DNA of 64,000 nucleotides. Origin: Tenebrio molitor (lineage: Eukaryota > Arthropoda > Insecta > Coleoptera > Tenebrionidae). The translations under genes and the position numbers were made by a program. Below the pieces are notes generated by a model. The model ran no database searches, was not told where the DNA came from, and saw only the letters and a program-made list of their open reading frames with translations. Below are positions 25,801 through 40,800 of the stretch, one piece after another (position 1 is the stretch's first letter; each line of letters starts with the position of its first letter). The DNA lies in NCBI RefSeq assembly GCF_963966145.1, contig NC_091050.1, forward strand, positions 10,788,001-10,852,000. The letters are read 5' to 3'.

Positions 25801-28800
25801 ATGTCAAAAGAGGGAAGCACTAAGTTTTTCCAAAACTTAAAATAAAACATACATAGATCCAAGCTTTTGGAAAAAATGTAAAAGAACATGGAAAAATAAA
25901 ATTTTTTGGATCGACTAAACTTGACAAAAATATATTGGTTGCTTGATTTTTTATAATATCTGAAAAGAATTCTGAGTTGTTCTTTAAAGACACGCATTGA
26001 TACAAAAAAGTCTTATTTGATTTTTTTATACCCATTATTGCACATTGATTTGACACTTTTAAATTGCGCGACTATGAACTGTCAAAGAAATGTCAACTCT
26101 ATCCTACCCACACAGTTGCCACATAAATTTGCGTACATAGTTGCCATATTTATCCAGAATCATTTTGAATCACCCAATATTACAAAAATGAACTTTTGAT
26201 GGTAAATGACCACCGAAAATGCATTTAGATTACAGTGGTACCAAAATCATTCAAATTTTCATTGTTACCATCAACAGATTCAGCCATTTTTGATCACGCT
26301 GTACTAAAATAGGAATATGTTCTTTATCTTTGCCTATATTTTCTGTGCAACTGATGAAATTTTATAGTAAAGCCAATCTTAGGTAATGATAATTACCTTG
26401 ATTTGCCTAACAAAAACAATTCTTGTAAGCTTACAAAGTAGGCACCATCATTAGCAACAACATAAGTAGTGACATCTATCTCCTACGAGCGTCGAAAAAG
26501 TCTAAAGAACGCAGTCATATTTGGCTTTATACGTCTTGGAAGGTTCCTTCAGACACATAACCCCACTTGCATCATATCTCCATTTTATTTTTTATTATTT
26601 CCCTAACAGTTTCAACAGTTTCTGCAGTTTGGAGTCACTATTGCAGATTGGAGGTTGTTCACTCCAACTCTTCCTATCTCAGGAAATATTTCACAGCTGC
26701 TGAAACTAACCCACCCGACACACAAAAGCAAGCAGCAGCCTACTTGACCACGTAATTTTTGAACACACGTTACAAGTGCTTTTATTATCTTTAGATTTAT
26801 AACTTGGTTATTTCTAAGATAACCTAAAAACTGTTTAATAAAAATATGTTTACAATAAGAAGTAAATTAATTATGTATTTTCTTTAAATTATTTTTCTTA
26901 GTTTAAATTTAAATAATCTCTCTATTAAGCTTAAATTTAAAAAAAACATCTGAATGATATTTGTTTTCAAGATTATTGTTGTTGATAATTCTTAACACAT
27001 TAGACAGAAAATTATACTGTTTATTTTTAATGTAACGAACAATAATAATTTATTAAAATTTAACATAAAATAACATTTTTAATTTACAATGCGAAAATTT
27101 CCGATAATAATGCGGAATCTGGAAAAGTGCCCCGAATGCTTGCAGCGTTTCCACGTTGAATGGCAAGGGAAATCCTCTCAAAAAGGAATTTCTTAGATTT
27201 TGAATCTCCTGATTCCGCGATAAGTCGGTCTCCGATGACATTAATAAAATTATACTTGATTTAAGAGATAAATTGCATACTAAAAAAATTTCACTTCTTG
27301 TCAACAAAATGGTGTAAATCTCTTATATACCACTACTGCACTAAAATTTCGTGGTAAATTGTGTTTTGGGGACAAATCTGTCAAAGTGTCAAATGTCAAA
27401 ACAACAATACCTAATTAAAGCATGTAATTGTAATTACAGTAATTCTTAAATATGTAATATAATAATAAATTATAATAAATTGGTTGAATGTCCCTGCAGA
27501 CAAAGATAACAGCTGCCAACCATATAAAGCTGAAAGTACTAGATGATAATTGATAACTCTGTCAACCTTATTTATTATGTTTTGTTTAAATTGTAAAATA
27601 ATGTATTATTTTGCTTTATTACTGAGGTAATATTGCATTAATTCCTTGATCGATTTCTAATGATATTTAAAGTACAGAGAAATTTTTTTATTATGTATTT
27701 TCAATCATGAATATAGAAAACTATACCTAGCAAACCATTTTGGATGTGGATTGTCAAACTCAAGGTCGCTTAAAACTTCTAATTGAACTGTACTTTAGTG
27801 AGAAATCTGTCATAAATTTCAAATACCTTATAAACGCGCCTAGTTACTTTTCATGGTAGTGCCAACTTAACGACAATTCCCCAATCCACATCTATAAGGT
27901 TCCGGTTATATCTGATGGTTTTTGCGTTCAAAACTTCTCCAAAAAAATATTTAAGACAATTAAACAAAAATCATGATTATTGCAGAAAGGGAAACACTTC
28001 ATCGATAAACTATTAATTTATCTGTATTTTTTTTGCAATATCCCTCCTTTCTATAGTTATAGGAAATGAAATTTTATAACTAAGTTTTGTGTGTCCAGAC
28101 TTAATAATTATTATTTTTGCTGCAACCACAAACAAGGGAATATTGTTTATTTTCATAAACTTGTAGAATACCTGTAGCAGTGATGCACTTATTATTTTTT
28201 AAATATTAAAAGGCAAATAACAGGGTACCTCTCCAACAAAATTAAATATCTCTTCTAACTTTAGTATCCAAGATAATGTTTACAAAAGTAAAAAATTAAA
28301 ATAAATTCCTAAAATATTGTACGATATACATTTATGTATTATTAAAACAGTAGAAAAATAAAATCACTTTGTTGATGAAGTATATATTATTATATTTCTG
28401 TTATGACTACATACCAACAATTTGTGCTACCTACTTTATTAGTTACTTTACTATTTGTACATTTTAAATTTTCTTGAGGAAAAATAATCACAATACATTT
28501 ATCCCGTTATAAAAATAGGGGAGTTTTTACTAGATATGTCTTAAGCAAAAGAGAATTACTGGAAATTTTTACACTGTTTACACCATGTCCAAAACACATC
28601 ACAGTTGAACCCGGATTCGTTTTACTTTATCACGTTTCCTTTTGACGAGTGATAAGTCGTAATAAAAAGATTAAAATTACATCGAGTAACTCGACTACAT
28701 TTGTTGCGCTCATCCACTGAGCTTAAAAAAATGTGTTCTTTGTGCCTCCACCGGTAACACAATAAATGTCCAATTCTAAACAAAATCGAGTGGACCGCTT

Positions 28801-31800
28801 TAACGCTTCCAAACCATTGTTGTGAAGAAATTCCCTCTCGAAGCCATTGTCGAGCGATTCCTCCGAGTTTCGTAATCGTGCGATGGACCACACCATGTGC
28901 ACTCATTGGAGAGGTTAAATAAATTAACGTTCCAGAATTCCTTCATGTAATCTGATTAAATAATAAAGTCGAAACACTTAAGGCCATCAGCGGTGGCAAC
29001 CTGGAAGGAAGGTTCGGCGCAAAGGTGTACGCACATTCTTCGCTAATTGTCGTCCGAATCGGAGCGAAGAAGACGGAAGAGACGGCGTCAGGGGGCTCCG
29101 ACAACGCGAAAGAACGAGGTGCACGAAAAATGTGTAATATAAGTGCGTAATGAGAGTGCGTGAACCCATTCAGTAGTAAAATTCCAGCAAATGGTAGCAC
29201 ATCAACAAGCCGAGTGTTTATTTTTGTTTGTTTTCGACTAGCATAATCATCAGAGATATGCGTCCGAGTTTATCACGAGTAAGTCGAGGAATTTTATGAA
29301 TGGTACATAACTCTGCCATAGTAAACTATGTAAAAAGAACACGAAATGTAGGCCACGGCAATTTGTGCTTTATGAAAATCGTATAGAAGGGAGAATAGAA
29401 ATAGTATGCATCAGGCGGACTTTTCATTGGCCCGGATGTTTTTTAAGGTTCCTTCATTCCTAGAGCGCTAGTGTGAATCTAGAAGTCCAAGAGTTCGGGC
29501 ACTCCGAGATGTAGTCAGCCGTTATGGTTTAGGGAATTTTTTTGGTTTTTTCTAATTTGTTGTTTTTCATTGTTTATTAGTTTTGCGTTAATGGAGAGTG
29601 AGCTGGAAAATGGAAAAGGTACGTTCACATAACCTTCGCCGCACATTACTTTAAATTATGCGCATTTCGCACTCGTTTGTTTACGCTTCACACCAACAAT
29701 CACGACCACGTTTCCGACGCCAACCCCGCACACACCACCCACAACCCCGACACCCGACCCCGACCATAACCGCACTTTTCGCCGCCAACCGACACCCATC
29801 GCGCCGTCCATCGCTCCCAGCGCCGAATTCAATCGCGCTGACGCACGTTGCCCCCGACCGGGGGCCTTTCCGGGGGCTCCGACCGCGTCGCGCCCCGATC
29901 CCCCCGAAAACGCCGACACGGCCGCGCTTTCGCCGCTCCCGCGGGCCCCGACAGCCCCCACGGGGGGCCGCGCGCCCTGCTCGACCTCACCCGGGACGCT
30001 GCACCCGTCGCGCTAACCGCCCCGCGGCACCAAGTCAAGAACCTAAAGTCGCACCCCCTCGTGCGGGGCGTTTCGCCCGCGCCGCCCCTTGATACTTGCG
30101 AAAGTGAGCGAGATGGGGGTGCCAGGTTTGTCAAAGGTGAATCGGTGGAAAATTGGAGTGTTTTGCGTCTTGCGGGCTGATAATTAGGGGACTCGGAGGG
30201 TGAAGCGTTTGATTGGTCTGTCGTACGCATTTCCGGCAGGTGATCGGTCAAATGCGATGAAAAAATTTGTGGAAAGTTGAAATTTGTGCGTGAGTAACGC
30301 GTTCTTGGCCAGAGGAGTTGTCCAAACGGCAGTGAATCATTTCGATTGTGAATCATTTAAATCGGTTGTTTTCTTTGTGTTCTTGGACGACCTTGCTCGT
30401 GGAAAGCTGAGATTATTGGTAAACAATTTGTGAAATCTCGCCGTAATAACTGCACCGTCCGACGATTGAGGACATTCCGTAATAACAAAATTCTATCACC
30501 TTCACACGCTAATTTAATTAGATCAGCGAAAATAGCTTCCAGGACCTGGCAATCAGATCACCGACGACTCGTTTTGGGGGTTGTTTTAAAATTTGAGACG
30601 GCGGTGCGGGGCGACGGGAGCGGCAGGTCATAGATTAGACGAAACGACGGCATGGGAAACGTCCCGGGTCTTCGAAGGGTGGTTTCGACCCGAACCGAAC
30701 TGCGTTCAATGCACTTTATAATCTATTTTAAGACGCAAAGGTAGGGGCCAGGGGCGCCTCGGCCGCGGCGGCACCAAAAACCGACGCCCACCACCGAACG
30801 ACAGCTCGGGTTGTGTGCAAGGGGGCGGCGGATGCTCCCGCATGCTTTCGCCGTTTTCCCCCGAAGTGCGGGACGAGGAATCGGCGGCGGATTGTCGGTT
30901 GTCGGTAGAAAAAGCGCGCACGCCGCTGTCCTAGGTAACTAGATATTTGGGCAGGTATTGTTGGAAACTACCCCTGTCAAGCAACCCTTGTACTGGCCCG
31001 GCTGCATCCTCAAACGGGCCATTGTAGTAACCGCGGGAAAGTATAACCGCTCCGTCAACTGTTCACGATTTTTTTCCAAGGAACGAAAATGCCGAAACAA
31101 AAGTTATCGCGTCCTGTCTAGGATTTTCGGGGATGTTTCTGTGTAGGGGCGTCGCTTCGACAAACCCGTTTTTTAATGAGCGTTTCCCCTTTCTCGGAAT
31201 CCGAGGGTTGGTCGGAATTTTTCAAATGGCCAGTTTGTCCAAGAATTCAGTGACAATGGTGGACGGGACTATCTGATCTGAAGATGGGTCCAACCCATCG
31301 AAACACAACTGCCGATGCCCTCTACGATTTTACTTTCGGACGATTTAATCGCGCAATTAATACACATTTTCATCACGAATTCCTCAAATAGTTCGCTCTA
31401 CAATCTAATTAATACCGCTGACAGCTTCCTATTTGAGTCAGCGAGTATTTTTGTGACTAATGCAGTTGATTACAAATAATGAAAACATTTTGGAAGGTTG
31501 AGCCTTGACTGATTGCCGCTTAGGTCCTGCTGACCACCAGAAATAACCAACTATCAGGAAATATACAACACATTTCCCTCTTCACTTGTGCAACACCGTT
31601 CGACCTTCTCCAACTGATCACAGTCGTTGCTTGCATTTTTACAAATCAGTTCTTCTGCCTTTGCGAAGAACCTCTTCTGCAACAAATCGAACTCAAACTC
31701 GATCAACAAGAAGACACAATGTCGTGAAACAAACCTACATATTTTTCCTGCAACATGATTAATTTTTTTATTCAAAATCTGTTAAACACTCCACTCATAA

Positions 31801-34800
31801 CTCAGTAACATCAACAACCTAACCTCACTTTTCCATGATAATCGCAGCTGGCGTCTTGAGAACAATCTAGCAGAGGCACACGTTTCCACAACAAATAACA
31901 ACTGTCATGAGTGTTGAATAAAATTTGAAATTAGTTCTCAATTTCACAGTTTTGGGTTTGCTTCTATTTTGTTGAGAATTTGCCGTTTACAATGTTTTCC
32001 CGGAAACGGCGATAAAGAAACAAATATTGGGAACATTGTCAAACTAGCAAACAATTACTGCTTATTAAGGTAAACAAACGCGTTCCGTGATAAGGGTTTT
32101 TATTTTATTACCACGGCAGTAAGAAATATGTGTTTGGTATTTTACTATTGGCTGATAGGCTAACATTTTACAGATACTACACACTAAAGCGGTGTTTTAA
32201 AAGTTGTAAATTTGTACGAGATGATGTCAAAAGATCCGTATTTAAACGACTATATGTTTATTAACCGTTATTGCATTATTGTTTACCCAAATCGGATCAA
32301 GCTAGTTGTTGTGTTTGTCGAATTAACACAAATTGCTAATTTTTGGTCAACATTTTTTGACTTTCAAGCAAAAAATCTTGTTGTTTCATTGTTAATTCTT
32401 CTTCTGGTGTATTCTAAATATTAAAGAGTTTCCTACACAATCTGTAATTTTAACGATTTTTTTAGTGTAATCGTTTGATCACTAAATATTTATTTTATCT
32501 AGCGTTTTGCAAATATTTATGGATACAAGTGACTTCTAGGTAGATAGTCAACGATGGAGTTTAAGAATTTGCTGTGGAAATCTTGTTCAGTGCTGTATAC
32601 ACATCAGAGTTTTTCATAAATATTTTGAACAATTTCAAGGTTTTAAAAATTAAACAGTAAATCATAAAAATTGCAATTTATTGTTATCATTGAATGTGTG
32701 ACAAAATTGGTTTGCCGATTTTACAATAAATCAAATTATTATGCTGCTTTATTAATATTGTTACAATATTATTTTCAGAAAGTACTGTATTGCACAGGTG
32801 TCTATAAATGATTGTCTGGTCCAGTTTGCTATGAAAATTAGTCAAATTTTAAATGTCCCGCATTATACTTATGTAGAATTAATTCGGTAAATTCTGAATG
32901 TTCACATTTTCAGGTTAGGTTATTGGCTAAATCCTATCCTCACACATTTTGCTTAGCTCAAAATTTGCAATTTCTGTTGAAAAATACAGATTTTTGCTGT
33001 TTATTAACTAATTATATTATTAACGAATATAAGGAACAAAAACTGCACTGAAAAGCGCCAATAAAACGCCATTAATGTCAACAGTGACAGTTAATAATTA
33101 ATTAAAATTTTACATATATTTCAACAAGGCGGCACAATAATATTTTTCCCAAAGCTGACTTGACCCGACAATCATTTATAGATACTTTGTATAATCAACA
33201 TGTGGAGTGTGTTTTAATTGTCTACAAAATTAGTTGATGTGCAACAGCGTACCTATATAGTTTTATAGAAACAATATTTTCACAAGGAAATACAAATTGG
33301 AAAAAAACAGAAATTGTGAGAAAAGCAAATAAGACACAAATTGCTAAATTAGCTTGTTTTGTCATAAAAATGTTCTATCATCAAACGGGGAAAGCTTTTT
33401 TTAAATGTTAGTTTGATGAATATTCTTTTTAATGTAAATTTAATATGTATTCTTACATTCAACAAAATATTTTTATTTGTAGTTCCATTTATGACTTGTA
33501 ATGTTACATTTTTCATGATAAAGTTTTACCATAACAATTGCATGTGATATATTTTATTTTGTTTCTTCCTCTACTTTTCTTTCATTTGCTTCTAATTTTT
33601 TGCTAACCGTTTTTAAACCTTTCTTCTTCCTTAACTTCATAAAAAATATCTTTTTTGTCATTCTTCTTTTTCATTTTTCCCTTTAACTTTATATTCTTTT
33701 TTTTTCTTTCAAACTTAATACAAAGTTTTCTGTCTTCAGGCCGTTATTAATGTTATTATTATCGTCATCATCATCATCATTATGTCAATACCTTTCAACA
33801 AATAACTGTCTTAATTACGAATTCACTCCGTAACCTACAACAATTTGACACCTTTTGCTTTTTTTTTATTAATTAAGAATTCATTTATAGTTTTCCGTAC
33901 TATATATATCCATTTATTATATGTTTCTTCCTACTCCGAAATAATGACCTAATCGATTTTAGATAATGCCAGTGTCATCATTACCAAATAAATCTGAAAC
34001 CGAGAAAAACAAAAATCGAGTCTTAGATCTAACTAGTAGGTATCAATTTTCAATGGGGTAAAAATAAATCACATTATTCAGTCGTAACTTCAATATTTGT
34101 TTCTCAACTTTCAGAACATTTTTCTCTTCATATTTTTAAACTGTACAACTGCTGAAGACACATTACATTGATTTTTTTATAATTTGAAACTACAAACACA
34201 ACCTGCAGCAAAACAACACTAATAAAATAAGGAAAAAGTATTGTCGATCTTATGTATACATCAGATTAGTTCAAACTTCAACAAAACAGCACCAAAAATT
34301 GTATGGTGCGTTCATTTAATTTATCCTCAAAGTAGGCGTTGAAGACTCGATTGTGAAAGCACTATACGTATAAAGGATCACAGATCAGCTGTTTAAATCT
34401 ACACTTTTACACGAGTGGTGCGTTCTCAATCGACACTCCAACGCCAACTTTGATGATAAATTTAAATGAACGCACGATACAAGTGTCTATAAAAGAACAT
34501 ATATCAAGAGTCCTATGCTATTGTGCCGAACTATGTTAAGCCATTGAAGCCGTCAAATCAGATGTCAACAGTTAAATGTCAAATTGTTAAACCTTTGCGT
34601 CAGTTGTTTGCTTGTGTTGTTTTGCTTGTGATTTTCTTCAGTTTCCCCATATTCTTATACTTTTCATTTTACAACAGTCTATTAAACTTGCCATTAATTA
34701 CTTACATAACCTCTTTTTTCTATTTGGTACTACGATATGCTACAGAGTGGCAAAAATCGAATACTTATATTTGAATTACAGAGGACTTCTGATATACCTA

Positions 34801-37800
34801 CGTTCTTTTATAGACATTTTGTAGATTAGTAATAACACAGCAAAGAATAATTATTCATGCCAAGCATACGTAAAACGTACGAATTAATCAAACAAACTCC
34901 TTCAATTTTTTACAATTAACTCTTTGTCCAAATTTATCTGATCATATTGTAAGTGTCTGTCAAGCATGAAATCGCCAAAATCAATTATTATACACAAGAT
35001 TGTAGAATTTGAAGAGTGACAGGAAGTGAAACCAGTAAACCCATACGTTTTTTTTTTAAAGAAAAAAACTCTTTGTAGGATTTGTTTTTGTGCATTAGGG
35101 TAGATAAAATCGTGGCAGAAGATACGAACTAAAGATATTATACCGTGAAGCAACGATTATTTTGATAGTTGTAGGCAAGCATGAAAACTTATGAACCAAC
35201 CAAAGAAGCTTATTTTATTCTTTATAAGTAGCCACAACATAAGTTTCTTGAAATTTGTTTACTTGTACTATATGTAAGTATTTCTGTAAGATATTGAATA
35301 TTTTGCAGGAGAAATAGTGAAGTCGAGGATTTGAACAACAAATTAACTCTAAAATATAGTACAACAATATGTTGTGTGTGTTATAATTTTATCTTAAAAG
35401 AAGCAACAAGCGTAGAAAACATCAGTTCTTTTTCAGTAGGCTTAATCACTTGTATCTTTTTTGTTGACTGCTAAAAATTGTCAAAATAGATATTTTGGGG
35501 TCTACTTTCTAGCACAAGTTAGTAACGGGCGTCCAAAAAAAGTCGTGGTCAAGCAGACAGTCGGTTTCTATCTTAAGTCTTTTTTTAGATGGTATGCTTG
35601 ACACTTCAGAAACATAACCTCAATTTGATAAATATGTTATTGTAAATGAAATCATTATCATGTAGCATTAAGAGAACTCGCGGCGGTTAGTTCTGTGCGA
35701 ATGTTTTTTACAAAAGAAATAATTCTACTGATTGTTCATTAAATAAATAACATTTGGTATCTACGATTTGACAGTTGATCTTTTTCAGTAGGCTTAATTG
35801 TTTGTATCTTTTTTGTAAAGTGCTAGAAATTGTCAAAAAAGATAATTTGGGGTCTACTTTCTAGGGCAAATTAATAACAGGCGTCCAAAAAAATGTGTGG
35901 TCAAGCAGACAGTCTGTTTCTATCTTAAGTCTTTTTTTAGATGGTATCCTTCAGATACATAACCTCACTTTCATAATCATGTTATTATAAATTAAATCAT
36001 AACCATGATTGTAGCAGTAGGAAAATGAAGAGAACTCGCACCAGTTAGTTCTTAAACGAATCATTTTTACAAAAGAAATAATTCTCATCACTACTTGTTC
36101 ATTATAAATGACATTTGGTATCTACGATGATGAAGCTATGCCATACGTTCGCGGAAACAAGCACCAAGCCGCTCTTTGCTTTGATTCCTTTAGATTGCTG
36201 TTAGTTCCTTTGAATCTTTTGAAGAATTTTCTCTTTTCACCTATTTTGTAGTTGTCGTGGTGTCGTTTTTAGAGTAAATCCCACAGCAACGAAAATCTAG
36301 AATGTTTGTCGAGATAAATATGCAATTTTAGCAGTGGTGGCCTTCACCAGAGGCCAACTAGTAGTAGCAGTAGCAGTCCAACTGACGTCGCCCCACGTTA
36401 GGAGCGCAAGAATACTCGGAAGAGATGACGTTTTCGATAAATTTTCGGTATCGCAGAGTGGCGATAGTGGAAATAGCGTAATCGCCGGCCATTATGTAGT
36501 CGATTATAATAAAAATGATCGTTATGGCGAGCACGTTCTGTTTCAAATTTCCGGTGTTTAATTAAGATGTAGCAGTTAAAAGTTGATTAGATTATTGTAA
36601 GAATGGTAATTTTTGCAGGATCCGAAGGCGGAAGTGCAAGCCAAGGAGGTTCGGAAGCTAGTTTCGGTCTTAGAAGGGGAAAATGCAAATGGTTCAACGT
36701 AGCGAAGGGATGGGGCTTTATTACCCCGGACGACGGGGGACAAGACGTCTTCGTCCACCAGGTAATCGCCTAATCAATTTTTATGGGCCGAACCGCTCAA
36801 TTTCACAACATTTCAAATCGCTACCCCTCGCGATCCGATCTGGATCGGCTCGTTAGAGGCATTCATCATTAGGACGATATCGGTTTCGGTCAAGGGTGGA
36901 ACAACGGGGCGGCGCGCCCCCCGACCGCTTTTTAACATGCAAATTTTCACACGAGCTCAGAAAAAAACCGGCGTTTATATTACAATAAATCACGGGCAAC
37001 AAGTCCCGGCCCTGACAAGTTGTACAGATCACAATAAAATATAATAATAACAATCGGCGATATACTTGTCAGGCGGACCTGTTGGTAAAAAACGGGAAAA
37101 CGCACAGGGGTAGCACACAAAGCCCTCTCATGTCCCGTTAAGTACCTGACTATTATGCTGATTGGCTCGATACACGCAGCTATTTTTTATAAACGCCAGC
37201 TTTCCAAACTAGTTTACGGTGAGCGACCCGTAAGGGAATTTCATTCAGGACGTAATCATTTATTTCCAAAATAAATCCGATACCGTCGTGAATAATGAAT
37301 AATAAGGAGCCCCTTTGACCGCGCCTGATGCGTCTCGGATATTTCTTCTTTGTGCGTCAAGCAGACGCACCCGATTCGATTCTCCTAATCGATGCCTAAT
37401 TAATTTTTTCACTCGGCGACATTTACAATAATTTGACGCCACGAGGTTGTCCAGCACCGAAATGACATGGGTGTCCCTTGAATCACGGCGATGACGTGGC
37501 GAGGAATTTGAATTTCCTACAAGCGTCATGCTGAATTTTCAGAATTGGGTGTAGATGAGGTCCGGGAAATCACACATGTGTAATCGTTCCAGCAGCTGTC
37601 ACTAGAAGAAAAAATGACAGTTTTGACAGTACGTGCAGAACAAAATGGTGGAATAACAGAATCTGCACAGTTTAGTACAGGAATTTACTGTACTAAACGA
37701 TTTTAAATAGTGTTTTGGAATGTTGCAAGAGCATTACGTTCCCATTTCATCTTTCAGTTTTCTTAAAATTGGGGAAAACCTACAAAATCATATTTTCCCG

Positions 37801-40800
37801 CACTCTTGTTATTGATTACGGCGAAGTGGTGCCAACTTGAAGATGACAAAATTTAACCAACAACCAATAATAATTATTATTGTATTTTACTTGTACTGTA
37901 GTCGGGATTCTTAGATAATTAACGCTTAAAATTTTTTAACTAGCTGGAAAATTAGTCAGTTTAAATTTCTGCTACATTTTAAAAACATAAATGTGTAGGT
38001 TATGTTCAATTCTAAATTTTTTACACTACAGGGGATTATCATTGAATAATTTTATTATTAAATAATATAAATAAGTTGAAAATAAAATTTCGGATAAGAA
38101 ATTACTTAAATATGATTCAAATTAAAAATATTTTTCACAACAGGTATTTAAATAGATATGTTTTCAATAATTTTTCGTTTTGATTGTTTCTTAAAACTAT
38201 TCGAATTAATTTCTTAAAATAATTTTTTCCTAAAAGAAACAAAAGTAAAACAAGAAGTTTTATTTCTTAAAAAGATAACACTCAGTGAGGTCTAATCAAA
38301 ATCATGTTTTCGTTTAAAACATTGTTTAAAATTAATTATTTATGTCAGGTGTTCATGTATATTTCTCTTCAACGCCAACTTTGACGGAAATTTAAGTGAA
38401 CACCCGATACTTGCACTAGATATTCAGATAAAGGGGGTGACAAGGTCTGGAAATGTTTACTGTTTAATTCCTGCTAATGGCGCTTTCGACAAAGCTTTAA
38501 TGTACAAGTTTCTCTACTTATTTTGTAAAAAGGGTTATTAGAGAAAATATTTTCAACATTGGCATCGCTTATTAGCAAACAACGTCGATTTTGAAGTTTG
38601 AATTTTGAAGTAGAATTTTTGTTTTACAAAATGGTAACGGGTGACTTAAAATTTTTACTTAGGGTTGGCTATGGATCATTCTTTGTTTTCCGTTGCACCT
38701 TAGACACTGATAAGTTTGACATTATAATTAACATTATAGGTTATGTTTCAATTGTACTGACTGACATTTGTCGTTCGTTTTTGCGTGTGTCTAAAGTAAC
38801 AAAAAAAAAAAACTCGTTCAAAGCCAACTCCAACTGAAAATAATAGTCACCCGTTATTAGCAAAGTGGAAATATTTCTTATTCATTGAACCGGGTATGAA
38901 ATGGAAGCATATGCAATAAAACCTCATTTTTAAACGTGAAAAGTGCCAGCTGTAAAAAAATCATATCTTGCAGTACATTAAAAAAATATTTTTTTGTTCG
39001 GCACTGTCAGAATTTGAGAATTTTCTCCTGTGTGAACGGACTTTGATAAATTTGACAACTTGTTAAAACGTCAAGCTAATTTTAGAGATTTTCAGCGATT
39101 TGGAGCCTTTGGGGGGCTCGTCGAGCAAAAAAAACGTTGTATTCAACTCGTTCTTGTGTAATTTGGGCTTTTTTTGGCACTCGTGGACCTACTGGCCCAC
39201 TCATGCCAAAAAAAAGCCCAAATTACACACGAACTCGTTAAATAAACTAATATTAAGTACCTAAATATTATTTAAAAATTCTATTGAAATACCGAAACCA
39301 CAAAAAGAATTGTTTTATTGTTGTTCATTTCAACTAGTGTCTTTTACACAACATTTGCAAGAGTAGAAAATTATTTTGCTTATCTCGAAAAGGGGGTCGT
39401 TTATCATAACATTTTAAAACACTGAAGATTAATGAATACCCTTTTTTTCTTAAATAAATTTATGCAATAAGTAGTACTTGTTTTCACGAGTCGTAAACCA
39501 GTGCGGGAATCTCATGAATGAAGAACAGACTTTATGAATTAGTTCCGTACATTTTTTTTATACGATTGTCTACAACTACAATTAAAAAAACAGTCAACAT
39601 CAAAACACAAATCTAAAAAACGTCTACGCGCTATAAATAATGAAATATTGTACAGTTTTTCTAAGAGTCCTAGAAATGAAAGTGTTTTTGTTTGTCAATA
39701 CAAAATAATGTGAATGAATAAATCCAAATGGTTATTTATATTGTAAGGACGAAAAAGAAAATATTTCGGACGATTTGCTGTAAATTGGTGGACGAGGCAA
39801 AGTCGAGTCCAGCAACAGCAGTGAGTAGAATAACAACATAGCGGATGAAAAATAGTTTTCGACCTAGGACGAAAAATAATGCTTTGACGAAAAGATGACG
39901 TTTTCGTCCAGATATTCAAACCGAAAAATACTACTTTATGGTACCTACAATTGATTAAAATGAATATTTTTGGTTGTTGAACCAGAAGAAGGAAATTTAA
40001 ACAAAATGCGATATGACAATCCTGTGAAAATGTTCTCTACATTTCAGCTAGACTAGATTGTATTAAATTTTCGACTGAAACAATGTACATATTTTTTTAT
40101 CGCAGAAAATAATTAAATTGTCATTAAAGCGTATTATCGCCAAGATATCATAGCATAGATTCTTTTGCTGCTTTAGTAATGTTTTTTACAGAACGATTTC
40201 TAATTTTATTCAAGAAAATCCATTGACAATGTTTTTGGGTGCTGGAAATTCTTTTTACAGTTAAAAAAATTATAATTTGAGCGATTTTTCATCTTTCATT
40301 TGTCGACTCATTTCGCTGCAAAATATAAACAAGTTTGAAATGGAATATAAATAAACTGTCCTTTTGAAAATGGTTATGTGACAATTAAAAACATCTCCGT
40401 ACATTTTAACATTTATTTTTGCTTATTTATTTGAGTATTAAAACGATGATTTTGCCCATTCACTGGTTATTTTTGAACACTTTTCACAGGAAAAAACAAA
40501 TCAATCTTAAAAACACACCACTGCCAAAATGCTTCCTAAAATGACGCTTTGTCTGAGAAGTATACTTTCAGAATTCACCTGAAAAACCCAGAAATTCTTT
40601 TGATCTTTCACTAATTTCATTTTAACGGTGCTTCTCTTAAATTGCTTAGCTTCTTTTACAAAATAAATAACGAAAGCGAACATTTTCCGTAACCTCTTTC
40701 ATTTTTTCTTATTATGGAGGAATTTTCTAGCTCAATTCAAAGCGAAACTCTTGTAACAAATTATGAGTTTTGAATTATTTTAAGACTCTTTGAAGCGATT

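Larger units (their letters stand above)
16826..29590 (+). other. lin-28 intron 1, part before exon B
   Basis: 12.8 kb with no supported coding exon. Contains repeats listed separately and GC-elevated blocks at about 17740-18260, 19480-20140 and 24240-25420 that could be enhancers. The longest open frame (24007-24501, plus strand, 164 codons) has no domain and is judged non-coding. Confidence 0.5.
29619..36618 (+). other. lin-28 intron after exon B
   Basis: The first 1.3 kb is the CpG island; the rest is AT-rich with MITEs and a tandem repeat listed separately. No coding exon seen. Confidence 0.5.

Noticed and set aside
29658..30356. 110-175 codon frames on both strands
   Set aside because: Rich in Pro, Arg, Ala and Gly because of the CpG island; opposite strands are open at the same time, as expected from high GC.
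33766..33780. Short CAT repeat, considered as a microsatellite or CRISPR-like array
   Set aside because: Only about five units of 3 bp; no spacer structure. No CRISPR, tRNA or rRNA was found anywhere in the window.
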